Assembly (NCBI GenBank): GCA_034190875.2
Contig: CM067349.1
Coordinates: 13,898,777-13,962,776 of the forward strand
Length of the DNA: 64,000 nucleotides
Direction: 5' to 3'
From: Urechis unicinctus
Taxonomy: Eukaryota > Annelida > Polychaeta > Xenopneusta > Urechidae
In this document: positions 39,221-50,863 of the stretch, one piece after another
How the letters are laid out: the number at the start of each line of letters is the position of its first letter
How positions within the stretch are numbered: position 1 is the first letter of the stretch
The notes under the pieces: model-generated
Database searches by the model: none
What the model was told of the DNA's origin: nothing
What the model saw: only the letters and a program-made list of their open reading frames with translations
Translations under genes and position numbers: made by a program

Positions 39221-39786
39221 GGCAAACGTTGCCACCCTAGTATTGATCAAGGGCATCGCCGTGATAATTCGTGTTCTATCAATCAATCATGCAACCCCAG
39301 CATTTGCGCTGGACAAATGCTTTATATCGCCCTTCGTTAAATTGTTCACCAGACCTATTAAGCACATGAGGTCCGCTTAATGTGTCATGCAGCAGGGTTG
39401 CTACTTGCAGTCTGCGTGCAACTGTATAATAACAATTGCCCCAATGCTCTATTAGTTGTTATTTTATGTTTGCCAATTCGTTCAATATCTTTCATAAAAT
39501 ACTTAAAGCTGGTTTTTATGATCCATTACTTTTCAAACTTCAAAGTCAACGTATTCTCGCGTATAATATTGTGGTACTAATATTGTCCATTGAATTGTTA
39601 TAAATAACGCATGGTAAAATAATTTCTAACGATAACTAGTTCTCCGCACAATCAGTTGACATTGGCTTTCAATGACCGACACGTACATGAGAGATGTACA
39701 GGCATTCTTGTCGCTTTGCATATTTGTTCTAGATTGCTCAACTGTATTGCATTTAATTACAAAAGGTACCGTATGCGCTCACAACA
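39221..39786. other. No recognisable gene
   Basis: AT-rich host sequence between the LRR fragment and the gap. Nothing further supported. Confidence 0.6.
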
Positions 39787-39886
39787 NNNNNNNNNNNNNN
39801 NNNNNNNNNNNNNNNNNNNNNNNNNNNNNNNNNNNNNNNNNNNNNNNNNNNNNNNNNNNNNNNNNNNNNNNNNNNNNNNNNNNNNN
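39787..39886. other. Assembly gap, 100 N
   Basis: Exactly 100 N, the usual placeholder for a gap of unknown size. Order and distance across it are not certain. Confidence 0.99.
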
Positions 39887-41184
39887 TCTTTATGATGCAG
39901 GATATTGGTCATACTGGCCCAAATCCTTTCATTTGGATCGGCTGATTTTGTGTGGACCATTATGTTTACCTTCCGTCCATAGGGCAACAATAGCCCCGTG
40001 ATGGATAGAGACAAAGTCTATAACGGAATTCATGACGATTTAACTGTACCAATATATTAACGGTTTCTGTCAAGGCATTGAATAGTCGTAACGTGAAGGA
40101 ACAGCAGAAATACTTGGTAACAGTCCCTTTAAGTGTTACTCGTCGTTGTGAGGGAGAGCTAATACTTCAAATGAGCACTGCATACACTCGGCACTCCATA
40201 GAACAATAGCGTATAAAAGAATTCAGAAAAAATTCTTCTTATATCGCTAACGTAGTGACAGCCGAGGACGGGCATAGAAACAGTTATCAGAGGCGAACCG
40301 TCTAAGGACAAAGGCGCAAGTGAATTGTCTGAATTCTCTATGGTTTGCCAATCGAATGCAAAGTATATTTGAACTCAACCAATCGTACCCTATCTCATAC
40401 ATAAAGCGAAGGTGCCTGATACAAGATATCATCCAACGTGAATATGTTTGTTGATGTTAATCTCATCTGTAATTCAGTGGCCGAGTAGCATAAATATGCG
40501 GTTCTTTCAGTGTGGAAAGGACATTTATGGGTGACTCGACTCATCCCAGTAGCTTATGCTGGTCTGCTAGCTCTCATTCGTAATCTTATAGCGCTGACAA
40601 TCGCCTTTGTACCAACGCACCACGAAAAATCAATTCAATCATCAGAAGATCTATCAGTCTGAGATCGGACAGCTATGTGTTTGTTCAAACTACTCCTTCT
40701 ATCCATGGATTATGGTTATTGTTACGCTAATGGTAATTCAAAATATAGATTATTCTGGCAATACCCGTCTTACCTGAGAGGAGGCTCACCTTTATTAATC
40801 AACAACAGCAGCCACCCGTGACTCCTGTCGCTACCTCAGCAACATTCAGGTAGGGTTATATGTGCACCAGAAGATAAATAACTACAGTGGCTGTGGGGAC
40901 AGCTGGACCAAACGATATTCTGACGGCTTTATTATTCATAAGAGGCGTATTTGCTTGCCGTAATGCCGAAAGCACATGATAACTATCTGGGCACTAGAAC
41001 GATTGGTGTTGTAATGACAGATTCAGGCTATCGCAGTTTCATCTCCGTGCAGTCGACAAGGATATACCGTTGTTGATTTAATCTTTATAGGTTGACCACC
41101 AATTAAACATCTTAAGTATTTTGTGTTCGCTGATTATTACATTTCTATACGCCATCAATATGGTCTGAGCTTGTTTATGTTGTA
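39887..41184. other. Host sequence without a recognised gene; right end repeats the 34.6-34.8 kb flank
   Basis: No coding content seen. 40958-41184 matches 34572-34810 (shared GATAACTATCTGGGCACTAG and GATATACCGTTGTTGATTTA), and the match stops exactly where gypsy B begins. Confidence 0.65.
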
Positions 41185-44100
41185 GGATATTCATCGACAT
41201 CTTATCTGAAACGCTGAGGTTTGATCACCTCTCTACCACTCCGAGTAAACACCTTTGAACCATCAGGCTGGCATGGTTCAGCATTACCATGTTTTTCAGT
41301 TGTTGGCACAGTTTGATTTTCACTCTTTTTAGCCACATCAGCTGTTTCTGGCTGAGTACTTTCTACACCTTTGTCAAACACCTTTTCAGGCACGCTTGCA
41401 CTCGTTACACTTTGATCTATAGTTGTATGCAGATCTTTTCGATTTCTACGGTACTCGTGCCCATTCCTAGCAACAACATATGACCTAGGCTCAGGCCCTA
41501 CTTTGGTCACCTTTGCTGGTAACCAGCCTTCTGAGGTGTTAATCCTCACTTTCTCTCCTAGACTCAGTTGTTCTCGTTCTTTGGACAATGCCATTTTGTC
41601 ATACTGAGCCTTATACTTTGCTGCCTTCTCTTCCAGAGCAGTAGTGAGCTTGACCATAATGGGTTTTGGTCGAAGCTGTTTCGAAGTAGTCGGCACTGTT
41701 GAACGCAGCCTACGACTCTGCAGAATTTGCGCAGGTGACGCATGAAGCCCATCTATTGGCGTGTTGCGCCACTCCAGCACTGCTAGTGCTACATCGCTCT
41801 TATCAATGCGACACTTTTTCAGCATTCTTTTCACAATTTTGACCTGGCTTTCCGCGAACCCATTACTTTGCGGGTAATAGGGCGATGAAGTCACATGCAC
41901 AAACCCGTATTGCTTGGCTAAATCAGTGAATTCTTTACAAGAATACTGTGGACCATTGTCGGATACTACTTGCTCTGGTATGCCATACCTAGCAAACTGA
42001 TCTTTCATCAATCTGATAACACTGGCACTTGTAACATCTTGGGACAGCTTCGCAAATTCCACAAATTTGGAATAGTAATCAGCAACTAATACATACGTTG
42101 TTCCATCAAAATAGAACATATCAGTTGCTACTTTCTGCCACGGCCTGTCCGGCATCTGACTGGTAATCATTGGTTCTTTCCTGTTGTTACACTTTGTTTC
42201 AGCACACACGCTGCATCTCTCACACAGTTCGGTGATTTCAGCTGTCATCCCAGGCCAAAAGAAAATATCTTTAGCTCTTTTCTTACACTTTTCAACACCT
42301 AGGTGGCTTCTGTGAATTTGCTGCAACATTGCAGTTCTCATCGACACAGGAACAACTACTCTCTCGCCTCTTAGCACCAAACCTTCTGACACGTACAGTT
42401 CATCTCTGACACACCAGTAAGGTCTACATTGGTTTGGAATGAGATCTTTCACGCTTGGCCACCCCTGGTTGACAAACTTAATTACCATTTGTAATGACAT
42501 ATCTCGATCGGTTTCAGCTTTCAACTCAGCTAACCTGACATCACTGATTGGTAGATGCGAAACAGTATGCACCTCATATTCATCTAGATCACTTGGCTCA
42601 TCTGGAGACGTCACTGGTGCACGACTTAGAGTGTCTGCGATGACGAGTTCCTTGCCTTTCTTCCAGACTACCTTCAACACGTACTTTTGCAGCTTTAACA
42701 TCATCCGCTGTATGCGTGGCGGAGCTGCACTCAGGGGTTTACGGTACAACGCTTCTAGTGGCTTATGGTCGGTCTCAACTGTCACATCTTGTCTACCATA
42801 AATGTAATCGTGAAATTTTGTACAACCCCACGTGATAGCCAACATCTCTTTCTCAATCTGACCATAGTTCTTTTCACACGATGTCAACCCACGCGAGACA
42901 TAAGCCACCGGTTTTTCATTCTGTAACAGACACGCACCTAACCCATACGCCGAAGCATCCACTGACACCGTAACTGGCTCACTCAAGCTATAATAGCTGA
43001 GTACAGGGGTTTTCACTACATCCCTCTTCAACTGCTCAAATGCATCTTGCTGGGGCTTATCCCAGTGCCATGCTGTTGTGGCACACTGAAGGGTCCGCAA
43101 CGGTGCGGCCTTCTCAGACAACTTTGGAATGAATTTTCCAACATATGTCACCATTCCAAGCCACCTAGTGAGCTCATCAACATTCTCAGGTTCCTTAAAA
43201 CTCGTGATCGCTCTCACCTTTTCAGGATCAATACACACACCCTCCTCGGAGAAAATGTGACCCTGGTACACAACTGAATTAACAGCAATTTTGCACTTGG
43301 CTTTGTTCAAGCCCAACCCACACTCAAGAGCTCTGTCTAGAACGTTTCTCAGAATCACATCATGCTGTGCTCTGTTGGCAGCAGCAATCAATATATCATC
43401 ACGCACAATCTCGACACCCTCGATGCCAGAAAACAGTGTAGTGATCGTCCGCTCCCAGACTTCAGGGGCAGACGAAATACCAAATGGCATTCGCAGAAAC
43501 TTATATCTCCCATACGGGGAGTTGAATGTCAACAACTTGGCCGTCGCTTCTGTCACCGGTATCTGATAGAATGCTTGACCTGCATCCAAGACAGAGAAGA
43601 CTGACTTACCGGCAAGACAGACAGCAACATCCTCGACTGTGCGCATAGGGTAGTGTTCACGCATGATACCCTCATTCAACTGTCTGGGGTCGATACACAA
43701 ACGCAATTCACCACTCTTTTTCTCGATAACCACCAACGAGTTCACCCACTCAGTTGGTTCTGTGACAGGCTCAATAATTGCTTGATCCACTAGTTTGTCA
43801 AGGGATCGCTTGAGGGGTTTAAGCATTGCATGTGGTACTTTACGTGGGGGGTTAACAACCCGGCTTCACCTCAGGTTTCATCTTTGCATCATATGCGACA
43901 CCCTTTATACACCCTAGCCCACTGAACACCATTTTGTACTTGGACTCATCAAGAATTTCTGCACTTGTGTTCGCTTCTCTTGACACCTGACACGTTTTCT
44001 TGAGCAAACCTAGCTCAACACATGCATCCAGACCTAAAATCGGACATGCACTACCCTTGATGACCATAACATCTATTACATAGTACTTGCTTCTAAAGCA

Positions 44101-44196
44101 GACTTGCAATTTAGCTTGACCCTCAGGTTTTACTGTTTTGCCAAAATAACCAACTAGCCGCGCACCACACGGCTTTACCTTGACATCATTTGACAC
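41185..44196 (-). mobile_element. Ty3/gypsy retrotransposon B, truncated at both ends
   Basis: Contains protease to integrase of a K02A2.6-like gypsy element on the minus strand. No gag and no LTR of its own are present. It ends sharply at 44196 against the LTR of gypsy A, and at about 41184 against host sequence. Confidence 0.88.
41202..44196 (-). pseudogene. gypsy B pol: protease, reverse transcriptase, RNase H, integrase
   Basis: Frame 43852-44196 is a protease region without its N-terminal active site (KGSACPILGLDACVELGL, FSGLGCIKGVAY). One extra G near 43859 shifts to the 874-residue frame 41202-43826. That frame has RT (LCIDPRQLN, SVLDAGQAFYQIP, YKFLRMPFGISSAPEVWERT, VRDDIL at the palm active site), RNase H (VSVDASAYGLGACLLQ, EKEMLAITWG, TDHKPLEALY), the integrase zinc finger (HRSHLGVEKCKKRAKDIFFW, CERCSVC) and core (ATDMFYF, VSDNGPQYS, SNGFAESQVK). 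The C-terminus with FTRSGREVIKPQRF is normal for the family. Nearly intact but lacks gag and LTRs. Confidence 0.9.
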
Positions 44197-44637
44197 TGTA
44201 ACAGTCTCTCTTGGACGCCGTTACTGCCGTTGAAACCGTTAACTCTTTAAATCAATCGAGCTGGCGAAATCCCCAAATTAAAGCGAAAAAAGACATGTAA
44301 CATTATGATTCACTACCTCTACTTTCACAGTTTTGTGTCTTGTTGGTGTTACCTCTAGTATTAAAATTGTCGTACGTTCAGACTCTTCTTCTTGACCGCT
44401 TCTTCTTACACTAGCTGTATTTTAACTACATGATTAGGAACGCGACAACACAACAAGACAAACGTTGAAATAGAATTCCAACAGACATTACAGAAATTAC
44501 TGAGTGCAACACTACGAACATAAATGAAATCCCCCCATTGTTTCCTTACCATAGCAACGCTTTACAAACCCGATTGCCTAGCACCCAAATCACAACAAAC
44601 TCCACTAAATAGATGCAACTCAAATAGGTCCGTTACA
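44197..44637 (-). repeat. 3' LTR of gypsy A, copy 2
   Basis: 441 bp, TGTAACAG...GTCCGTTACA. About 170 bp in its centre (44296-44470) has no counterpart in the 5' LTR, while a segment of the 5' LTR (about 50590-50755) is missing here. The outer parts match well. Confidence 0.88.
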
Positions 44638-44660
44638 CTACCCCCTCCTTAAACAAAATG
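44638..44660 (-). promoter_or_regulatory. Polypurine tract of gypsy A, copy 2
   Basis: Read on the minus strand, TTTAAGGAGGGGGTAG directly precedes the 3' LTR start TGTAACGG: the plus-strand primer position of an LTR retrotransposon. Confidence 0.8.
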
Positions 44661-45013
44661 GTGTGCCCTCACACCATGCCCTCTATTTTACAACCCGAGA
44701 TACAGCAAGTTTTCTATATACTATATCTGTTCATCGTAAATATATTAATCTCAGTACTAAATATCTAACATTGGTAAATATTTGAATAACATTCTCCTCC
44801 AACAATCTGTAACATCGGTAAATATCTGGATAACATTCTCCTATATGTTCAACCATAACAATCCTAGTTGTAAATACGATAACTAGGTAATAAATATTAT
44901 AAATAACAGCAGTACACGATAACATTAAATATTTCAATTGAACACACAAAAGCGATAAACTGTAAATCAAGTATGACTTCAGTTGCCGGGATGTCACCTG
45001 CATAAACAAACAA
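44661..45013. other. gypsy A 3' untranslated region
   Basis: AT-rich, nearly identical to 1-300. A 92-codon frame here is preserved in both copies but is low-complexity and resembles nothing known to me. Confidence 0.6.
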
Positions 45014-45553
45014 TTAATTATTTTCCAGAAGAATGCGGTGGTCTTGAATCACCTGGCCAGGCACTATTAACTCCCTCAGGCTCAGTTCCTGGAGTGGGTC
45101 CTTCGTTCTTCCTTGCGACGATTGTTCCGCTGGGACTTCTTTTCCTAACTTGTGGGGCTCATGAGGGGTTTCAAACCCCTCTGGCTTAACTCCCAGTTTC
45201 ACGCCAGACGCAGTTGTCGACGTTGGGGGCTCAGGAGAGACACAACTCTCCGGCTCGACACCAACGTCGTTTAACCACTCCCCATCACCCAAACCCCCGA
45301 ATGCAGGGCAACCCAAAAACTGAGTCCCCATATCTATGGAATTATTTGTTGTGAACTCGCAAAATGCGCAATGGTGTTCCTCATCCCCGATGGGTATGGT
45401 CTTCGGCCTCTTGACGGCTCCCCTCTCAACAACAGCAGTACATAGCTTGTTAGTTCGCTTGATGCCCCGGTTAGCGTTATGCTTACGCCGAATGTGATGG
45501 CGCAAACTAGCACGACTTTGCTGGACCGCAGCGCAAGAACTACACCGAAACAT
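45014..45553 (-). CDS. Accessory C2H2 zinc-finger-type ORF of gypsy A (between integrase and 3' LTR)
   Basis: 179 residues starting MFRCSSCAAVQQSRASLRHH. A C2H2 finger with C-x2-C-x12-H-x4-H spacing is visible (C4, C7, H20, H25), followed by KHNANRGIKR (basic) and a second Cys/His cluster (HHCAFCEFTTNN). The rest is acidic and Pro/Ser-rich with no domain. It lies on the coding strand, downstream of integrase, where env or accessory genes sit in LTR elements, but has no signal peptide or membrane segment, so it is not an envelope. It may be a captured DNA-binding domain. In copy 1 only its C-terminal half survives (about 285-515). Confidence 0.65.
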   Translation of the reverse strand: MFRCSSCAAVQQSRASLRHHIRRKHNANRGIKRTNKLCTAVVERGAVKRPKTIPIGDEEHHCAFCEFTTNNSIDMGTQFLGCPAFGGLGDGEWLNDVGVEPESCVSPEPPTSTTASGVKLGVKPEGFETPHEPHKLGKEVPAEQSSQGRTKDPLQELSLRELIVPGQVIQDHRILLENN

Positions 45554-45826
45554 GACTATTGATATTACGACTAACCAATTCGACTTACTATGTTACGGCC
45601 GAGAGCGGACTACAATAAGCAGACGATACCGGAAACCGAAGTCAAACAACTTTGTTTTCCGTCATCCGCATCAAAATAACTGAAGTAACAATTTTAGCGG
45701 ACAACCTCGCCTGAGAGACGAGGGCAATTATAATCCGGCTAACTATCTCGCCCGATGCTAATCATGTGATCAGCCTGCATTATATACACTTATCCTAAAA
45801 AACAACATGGAATTAACATCACAATA

Positions 45827-47154
45827 TCAGTAATATCCGTACCGCACAGGCGGCTTGGGCTGTCGAAATGGTCTGCGGACCGCTGACTGTGGCACTGTTG
45901 CCCCCCGGCCGGCATTGATAACCCAGCGAGGAGTTATAGCCTGAGCGTAAGGCTTCAAACGATCCCTATGGACAACCTGTGTCCTTCCCATTTCGCATTT
46001 TTTTATCATTACCAGAACATCGCTTATTAAACGAGTTACAAAATATGGGCCATCCCATTTCCGATGAAGTTTAGGGCTACGTCCCTTTACTTTTGCATAT
46101 AAGTGCAACCATACCGCATTTCCCACGGATAACGAGCCCGCCCCTTCCTTGGAATGCGCATCATAATAACTCTTCTGGCGATTACTAGCATTTTTCGCGT
46201 GTAAGCGTACGAAATCAAAATGTCATGCAAATTATTCCGCAATTGGGACACATACTGTGGTACAGTTATGTCACAAGTCTGAGGAGCTGTCCCCATTACT
46301 GCATCCACCGGTAGCATAACCTCACGCCCAAACATTACCATATTCGGTGAGCACTCGTTTGTGCTATGACAGCTAGCGCGATATGCCATGAGCAGCAAGG
46401 GGAGTTTGCTATCCCAGTCACGCTGGGATTCGCTCATATACTTCGACAGCATGCTGAGTAAACTGCTGTTAAACCTTTCTATTAAGCCGTCGGATTGCGG
46501 TCTGAGCGCAGTTGTGCGTGTTTTATGAATGCCCAACAAGGAGCAACTTTCCTGAAACAACGCGGACTCGAAATTTCTACCCTGGTCCGTGTGGACAAAC
46601 TGTGGAATACCGAACCTAGATACAAACTCATTGACGGAAACATTAGCAACTGTCGTGGCTTCCTGATTTGGCAAGGCATATGCTTTCGTCCACTTTGAAA
46701 AATAATCTGACAAGACAAGTACGTAACGGTTCCCCAAATCAGATAACGGAAGAGGACCAACAAGATCTAATGCTACCCTTTCCATTGGCGAACCCACCTG
46801 ATAAATCTGCATTGGAGCACGCATTTTGAAATTTCTGGGTTTGACGGCGGAACACTCAAAACACAACTGACACCGTAACTTTATGTCTGTCTTACATCCA
46901 GGCCAATAGAAACGCCTTTTCACCTGGAGTAATGTCAACGAGCGACTAAAATACGCAATGACCCTCTCTTCCCCTCCCTGAATTTGATGAAGAACTGCCC
47001 CTAAAGCAGAATTACTGGCATCAGTGTCAAGTACGAAGTCACCATCTGGGTTAGGAAAAGCCAATATAGGCGCTGAAGTTAACGACCGACGTAATGTAAG
47101 GAACGCTTCCGCACATTTCTCATCCCACACAAAGGGAATGTAACGGCTTAGCAA
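45827..47154 (-). pseudogene. gypsy A copy 2 RNase H (partial) and integrase
   Basis: Reading leftward: RNase H start (FVLDTDASNSALGAVLHQIQ, VIAYFSRSL) runs directly into the end of the integrase zinc finger (RRFYWPGCKTDIKLRCQLCF), so about 150 residues are deleted. The integrase core follows: ALDLVGPLP, TDQGRNFES and SDGLIERFNSSL (DDE). A frameshift near 46110 separates the C-terminal domain (VWLHLYAKVKGRSPKLHRKW, VVHRDRLKPYA). Confidence 0.88.
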
Positions 47155-48206
47155 TGTAACGGCTTAGCAATCCTAGAGAAATCTCTAAGAAATCTGCGAT
47201 AATAAGAGCTTAATCCTAAGAAACTCATGACATCTTTCACGTTCACCGGAGTCGGCCACTCATCAATTGCTTTTGTCTTTTCTGGGTCTGTTTGCAGACC
47301 ATTCTCCGACATAATGTGTCCCAGATATTTTACTTGTTTCTGAAACAAGTGACATTTGCTTGGCTTGAGCTTTAATGCAGCGTCACTGAAACGCCTCAAT
47401 ACGACCTCTAAGCGCTGCAAAGTTTCCTCGAAGGTGGAGCCAAAAATAACCTCGTCATCTAGGTAGATCAAACAAGTACTCCAATGAAGCCCTGACAACA
47501 CTGCTTCCATCAATCGCTCAAACGTTGCAGGCCCGTTACACAGTCCATACGGCATCGCGTTAAACAGATACAGGCCACTCCCTGTAGTAAAGGCAGTTTT
47601 CTGTTTACTGGCCTCGTCCATTTCCACCTGATGATACCCGCTAGCTAAATCAAGAGTGCAAAATCACTGCGAACCAGCCAAGTGATCAAGTGTATCGTCA
47701 ATACGCGGCAATGGGAAAGCGTCTTTCTTTGTGACATTGTTCAAACGACGGTAATCTATGCAGAATCGTGTCGTACCGTCCTTTTTCTTAACAAGCACTA
47801 TGGGGGATGCCCACGGACTGGTGGAAGGTTCTATCAACCCCTGACTCAACATCTTTTGCACCTGGCTTTCAGCTTCAGCTCTCTGGGTTTGGGCCAAACG
47901 TCGCGCTGATTGACGCACTGCACCTTTACCCTCGGTTTCAACTACATGTTTTATCAATTCAGTAGAACTCAAATGAGGGGGAACTAATCCACTCTCGGCT
48001 GGAACATCTTGTGAAATAGACCTGCAATCCTCGTTACTGGCTCCTACCTGATCGGAGACTGCATCATCTACTTCGTCTACCAAGTCCACTAATTCACACT
48101 GAGCAAGGGTTACGCCCTTATATAACCGCGCTGGCTCATGACTCAAATTAGCAATGCGAATTGGGACGGCTGCAGTGGACAAATCTACCAAGACATAGAC
48201 TACCAC
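47148..48206 (-). pseudogene. gypsy A copy 2 reverse transcriptase
   Basis: N-terminal fingers at 47664-48206 ([35 protein letters not shown]), a frame change and stop near 47650, then 47148-47627 with the palm (FNAMPYGLCNGPATFERLME, CLIYLDDEVIFG; YLDD active site) and thumb (YLGHIMSENGL, FLGLSSYYRRF). About 40 residues upstream of the RT are missing compared with copy 1. Confidence 0.88.
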
Positions 48207-48228
48207 GCAGTGACCTTTGTTCAGTAAA

Positions 48229-48855
48229 TTAGACTATGCCCACCTTGTCAGTCATATGATCCTTCACTACTCCTTCCACCAGAACTTTGCTTCTAGGCGG
48301 AATAACCATAGCCTCTTTCAGGTTAATGCGGGTACATAGCAACTCTAATTCGCTACTGGTAATAACCAATGCGTCAACTATAGCCATTTTCCCACTCTCA
48401 AGGTCCGTATGACACTTATGCTGTTGCAAGAAATCAGTTCCTATGATTCCGTCAGCATCAATAGCTGCCATCCATAATCGGTGTTTAACTACATTCCCTT
48501 CAACCTGCAACACGAACTCAGCTGCTCCCTTTACACAAAGGGGATGTCCGTTAGCTAAACGCATCACAACCGATACAGGATCCAGTATAGGTCGTTTACT
48601 CCTGTCTAACCTCTCATATGCTCCCTCAGACAACAATGTCACATTAGATCCCGTATCTATCAAGAATTTCACTGGCTCCCCCTGCACCAAGCAATGTGCA
48701 TATACGTCGCCATTCTGAGACAACAACATACCCGCCCTAACACTAAAAGTCGTTGACTCGGTACTAGGACCCTTAACTACTGAAGCTGAACGGTGGTCCA
48801 CTGGCTCAGCTTTTCCTAGTTTCCCTAATGCTTCATAGCGGGCTTGGAGGGGCAT
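48229..48855 (-). pseudogene. gypsy A copy 2 protease
   Basis: 208-residue open block with the retropepsin active site VKFLIDTGSNVTLL and IDADGIIGTDFLQQ. It is one frame in this copy, but a 7-bp deletion near 48233 cuts it off from the RT part, where copy 1 is continuous. Confidence 0.85.
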
Positions 48856-50348
48856 TCTCAGGCAAAATGCCCAACCTCCCTACATCCATAGCATGCTCCC
48901 TTTGGTGCAGTAATCCTCTTTGTCCCACCAACCTGGCGAAACGACTGATAATTCCCTTTACCTTGCTCCTTCTCATGAATCCCCTGGCTACGTTGATTCT
49001 TAGCAGTCAACAACCTTTCTATCATTGAGAACCCTGCGGACATTGTTTCACACATTTTCCCCAACAAATCACCATCAGACGGGCGTTGCTCGGCTGACAA
49101 TGCGTTAACTAACCTGCCTGCTTGAAGGCATCTAACCTCATAGCCACGGACAACGCTTTATCTAGACCACCAGGCATACTCTGCACAACTTTCCACCGAA
49201 TCTCGGACACTAACGCATCCATGAAATTATCCAGCGCCATGCTTTCCTGTGAATCAACAGACTCCCTGGGGTAGGCTAATCGAGTCATGCGCCTAACTGC
49301 TTGTGCTAATTCTGGTAAAGTTTCATTCTTCCCTCGTCTGTAAGTTTTCAACTAAGCGCGGTATACTTCAGTCAAATTGGATACCCCAAAACGTGTGTTT
49401 AAAGCTGCAGTCAGCGCTACATAACTGTAACGACGTGACGCGTCAACATCACCCAGTATTGCTTGAGCCTCTCCCCGCAGAGAAGCTGTCAAATAAACAG
49501 CAGTAATGCGGTCATCCCACTGATTCATTGTCCTGATCATTTCCAACTTAATTTTGAAATCCTCCCACGATTCCCCGCCATCGAAATATCCTGGCCTAAT
49601 TTAAGGATCCGAACCACTCAATCTAAGCCCCGTCTCGTAGCCTGACATTTGCCCTCTACGTACCACGGGGTTGTTGATACGCGCGTCATTTTCCATGGTG
49701 ACGTCACGCATTAACTCCGGGGCCGTGCGAATCAAAATTTTGTTCAATTCTATCTGCTTGGTTTCTATTTTCAACCCTGCCTGGATATAGTGGTTCCTTG
49801 TAACCCAGTGTCGGATTATATTCAGCACAGTTAATACCATTTCTTGTGTCAAACAACACCCTTCTACGTGTACCTGTATTCACTGAGCCTGCACATTCAA
49901 TGATATCATAAGCCGGCGGACTTAAATTTGAGCTATTTGGAAGCGTACGCGACACAAAATGGCTATCACGTTCTAGCAACAACACTTCACGACCATCTCT
50001 CACAGCGGGCACAGCATTGCTGCTAGCCGACAACATGTGATGGGCCTGTGAGGCGGGCACGGAAGGGCTCAAGTACGTACGTGGCTTAACTAACGTTTCA
50101 CTGTCACATTCATTCTCACACCCTGACCCTTTTACTATCTCGCCCTTATCTCCAGAACCACCGTAACTAGCCCCAATCTCCCTTACTGGAGATGATTTTC
50201 GAGGCAACTCATGTCTCTCTATTTGTTCAATGAACTCCCTATGATCCTCTCGGAAAACCACCTCGCTCTCCTGATCCATAGTACAACACGGTGGCGTATA
50301 ACTACAAGCAGAACTGTACGAACGCCTGGGTTCGTTCTTGAGATCCAC
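48840..50348 (-). pseudogene. gypsy A copy 2 gag
   Basis: Blocks 49704-50348 (N-terminus, 214 residues), 49352-49546, 49109-49351 and 48858-49100. The CCHC knuckle reads CYGCREVGHFA and then TGA, where copy 1 has the Arg codon CGA. A deletion near 49120 removes 15 residues present in copy 1. Several frame changes. Confidence 0.8.
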
Positions 50349-50378
50349 TTAGTTACTCACCCGGTAAGAGACTAAAGT

Positions 50379-50400
50379 AGATCCCACCGCTGCCAACAAA
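50379..50400 (-). promoter_or_regulatory. Primer-binding-site-like sequence of gypsy A, copy 2
   Basis: On the minus strand the sequence directly after the 5' LTR reads TTTGTTGGCAGCGGTGGGAT (copy 1: TTTGGTGGCAGCGGTGGGAT), the position and style of a tRNA primer site. I do not assign the tRNA. Confidence 0.65.
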
Positions 50401-50863
50401 TGTAACAGTCTCTGTTGGACGCCGTTACTGCCGTTGAAACCGTTAAACCTTTAAATCAATCGAGCTGGCAAAATCCCCAAATTAAAGAGAAGAAAGACAA
50501 ACGTCCAGTTTAAGTTTTATACGTATATTTGAAATAGAATTCCAACAGGCATTACAGAAATTACTGAGTGCAGCACTAAGAATATAAATGAAATCCCTTC
50601 CCTGATTAAACTTAAATCGCTCTAAAAATACCCAGAGCTTCCTCTAGCACCCACTAAACCAGCTCCCTGACTGTAGAAAACCCTGCCCTTATATACACTT
50701 CTGCTAACATATCCCATAATTTACGTTTTCAGTGTCCCGCCTAAACAAATCTCGAATCCCCCCATTGTTTCCTTACCATAGCAACGCTTTACAAACCCGT
50801 TGCCTAGCACCCAAATCATAACAAACCCCACTAAATACGTGCAACTCAAATAGGTCCGTAACA
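50401..50863 (-). repeat. 5' LTR of gypsy A, copy 2
   Basis: 463 bp, almost identical to 3326-3788 of copy 1 and clearly different in its centre from 44197-44637. The inverted ends are TGTAACAG and GTCCGTAACA. Confidence 0.88.

Larger units (their letters stand above)
44197..50863 (-). mobile_element. Ty3/gypsy retrotransposon A, copy 2 (two LTRs)
   Basis: 6.67-kb minus-strand element with LTRs at 44197-44637 (3') and 50401-50863 (5'), a primer-binding-site-like stretch beside the 5' LTR and a polypurine tract (AAGGAGGGGGTAG, minus strand) beside the 3' LTR. Order: gag, protease, RT, RNase H/integrase, then an extra zinc-finger ORF. All genes are broken. The bases outside the two LTRs (GACAC left, ATACT right) do not match, and the two LTRs differ by large indels, so the two ends probably come from different insertions. 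Confidence 0.9.

Noticed and set aside
45014-45553. Envelope gene of a gypsy errantivirus
   Set aside because: Position would fit, but the ORF has a zinc finger and no signal peptide, furin-type site or membrane segment.
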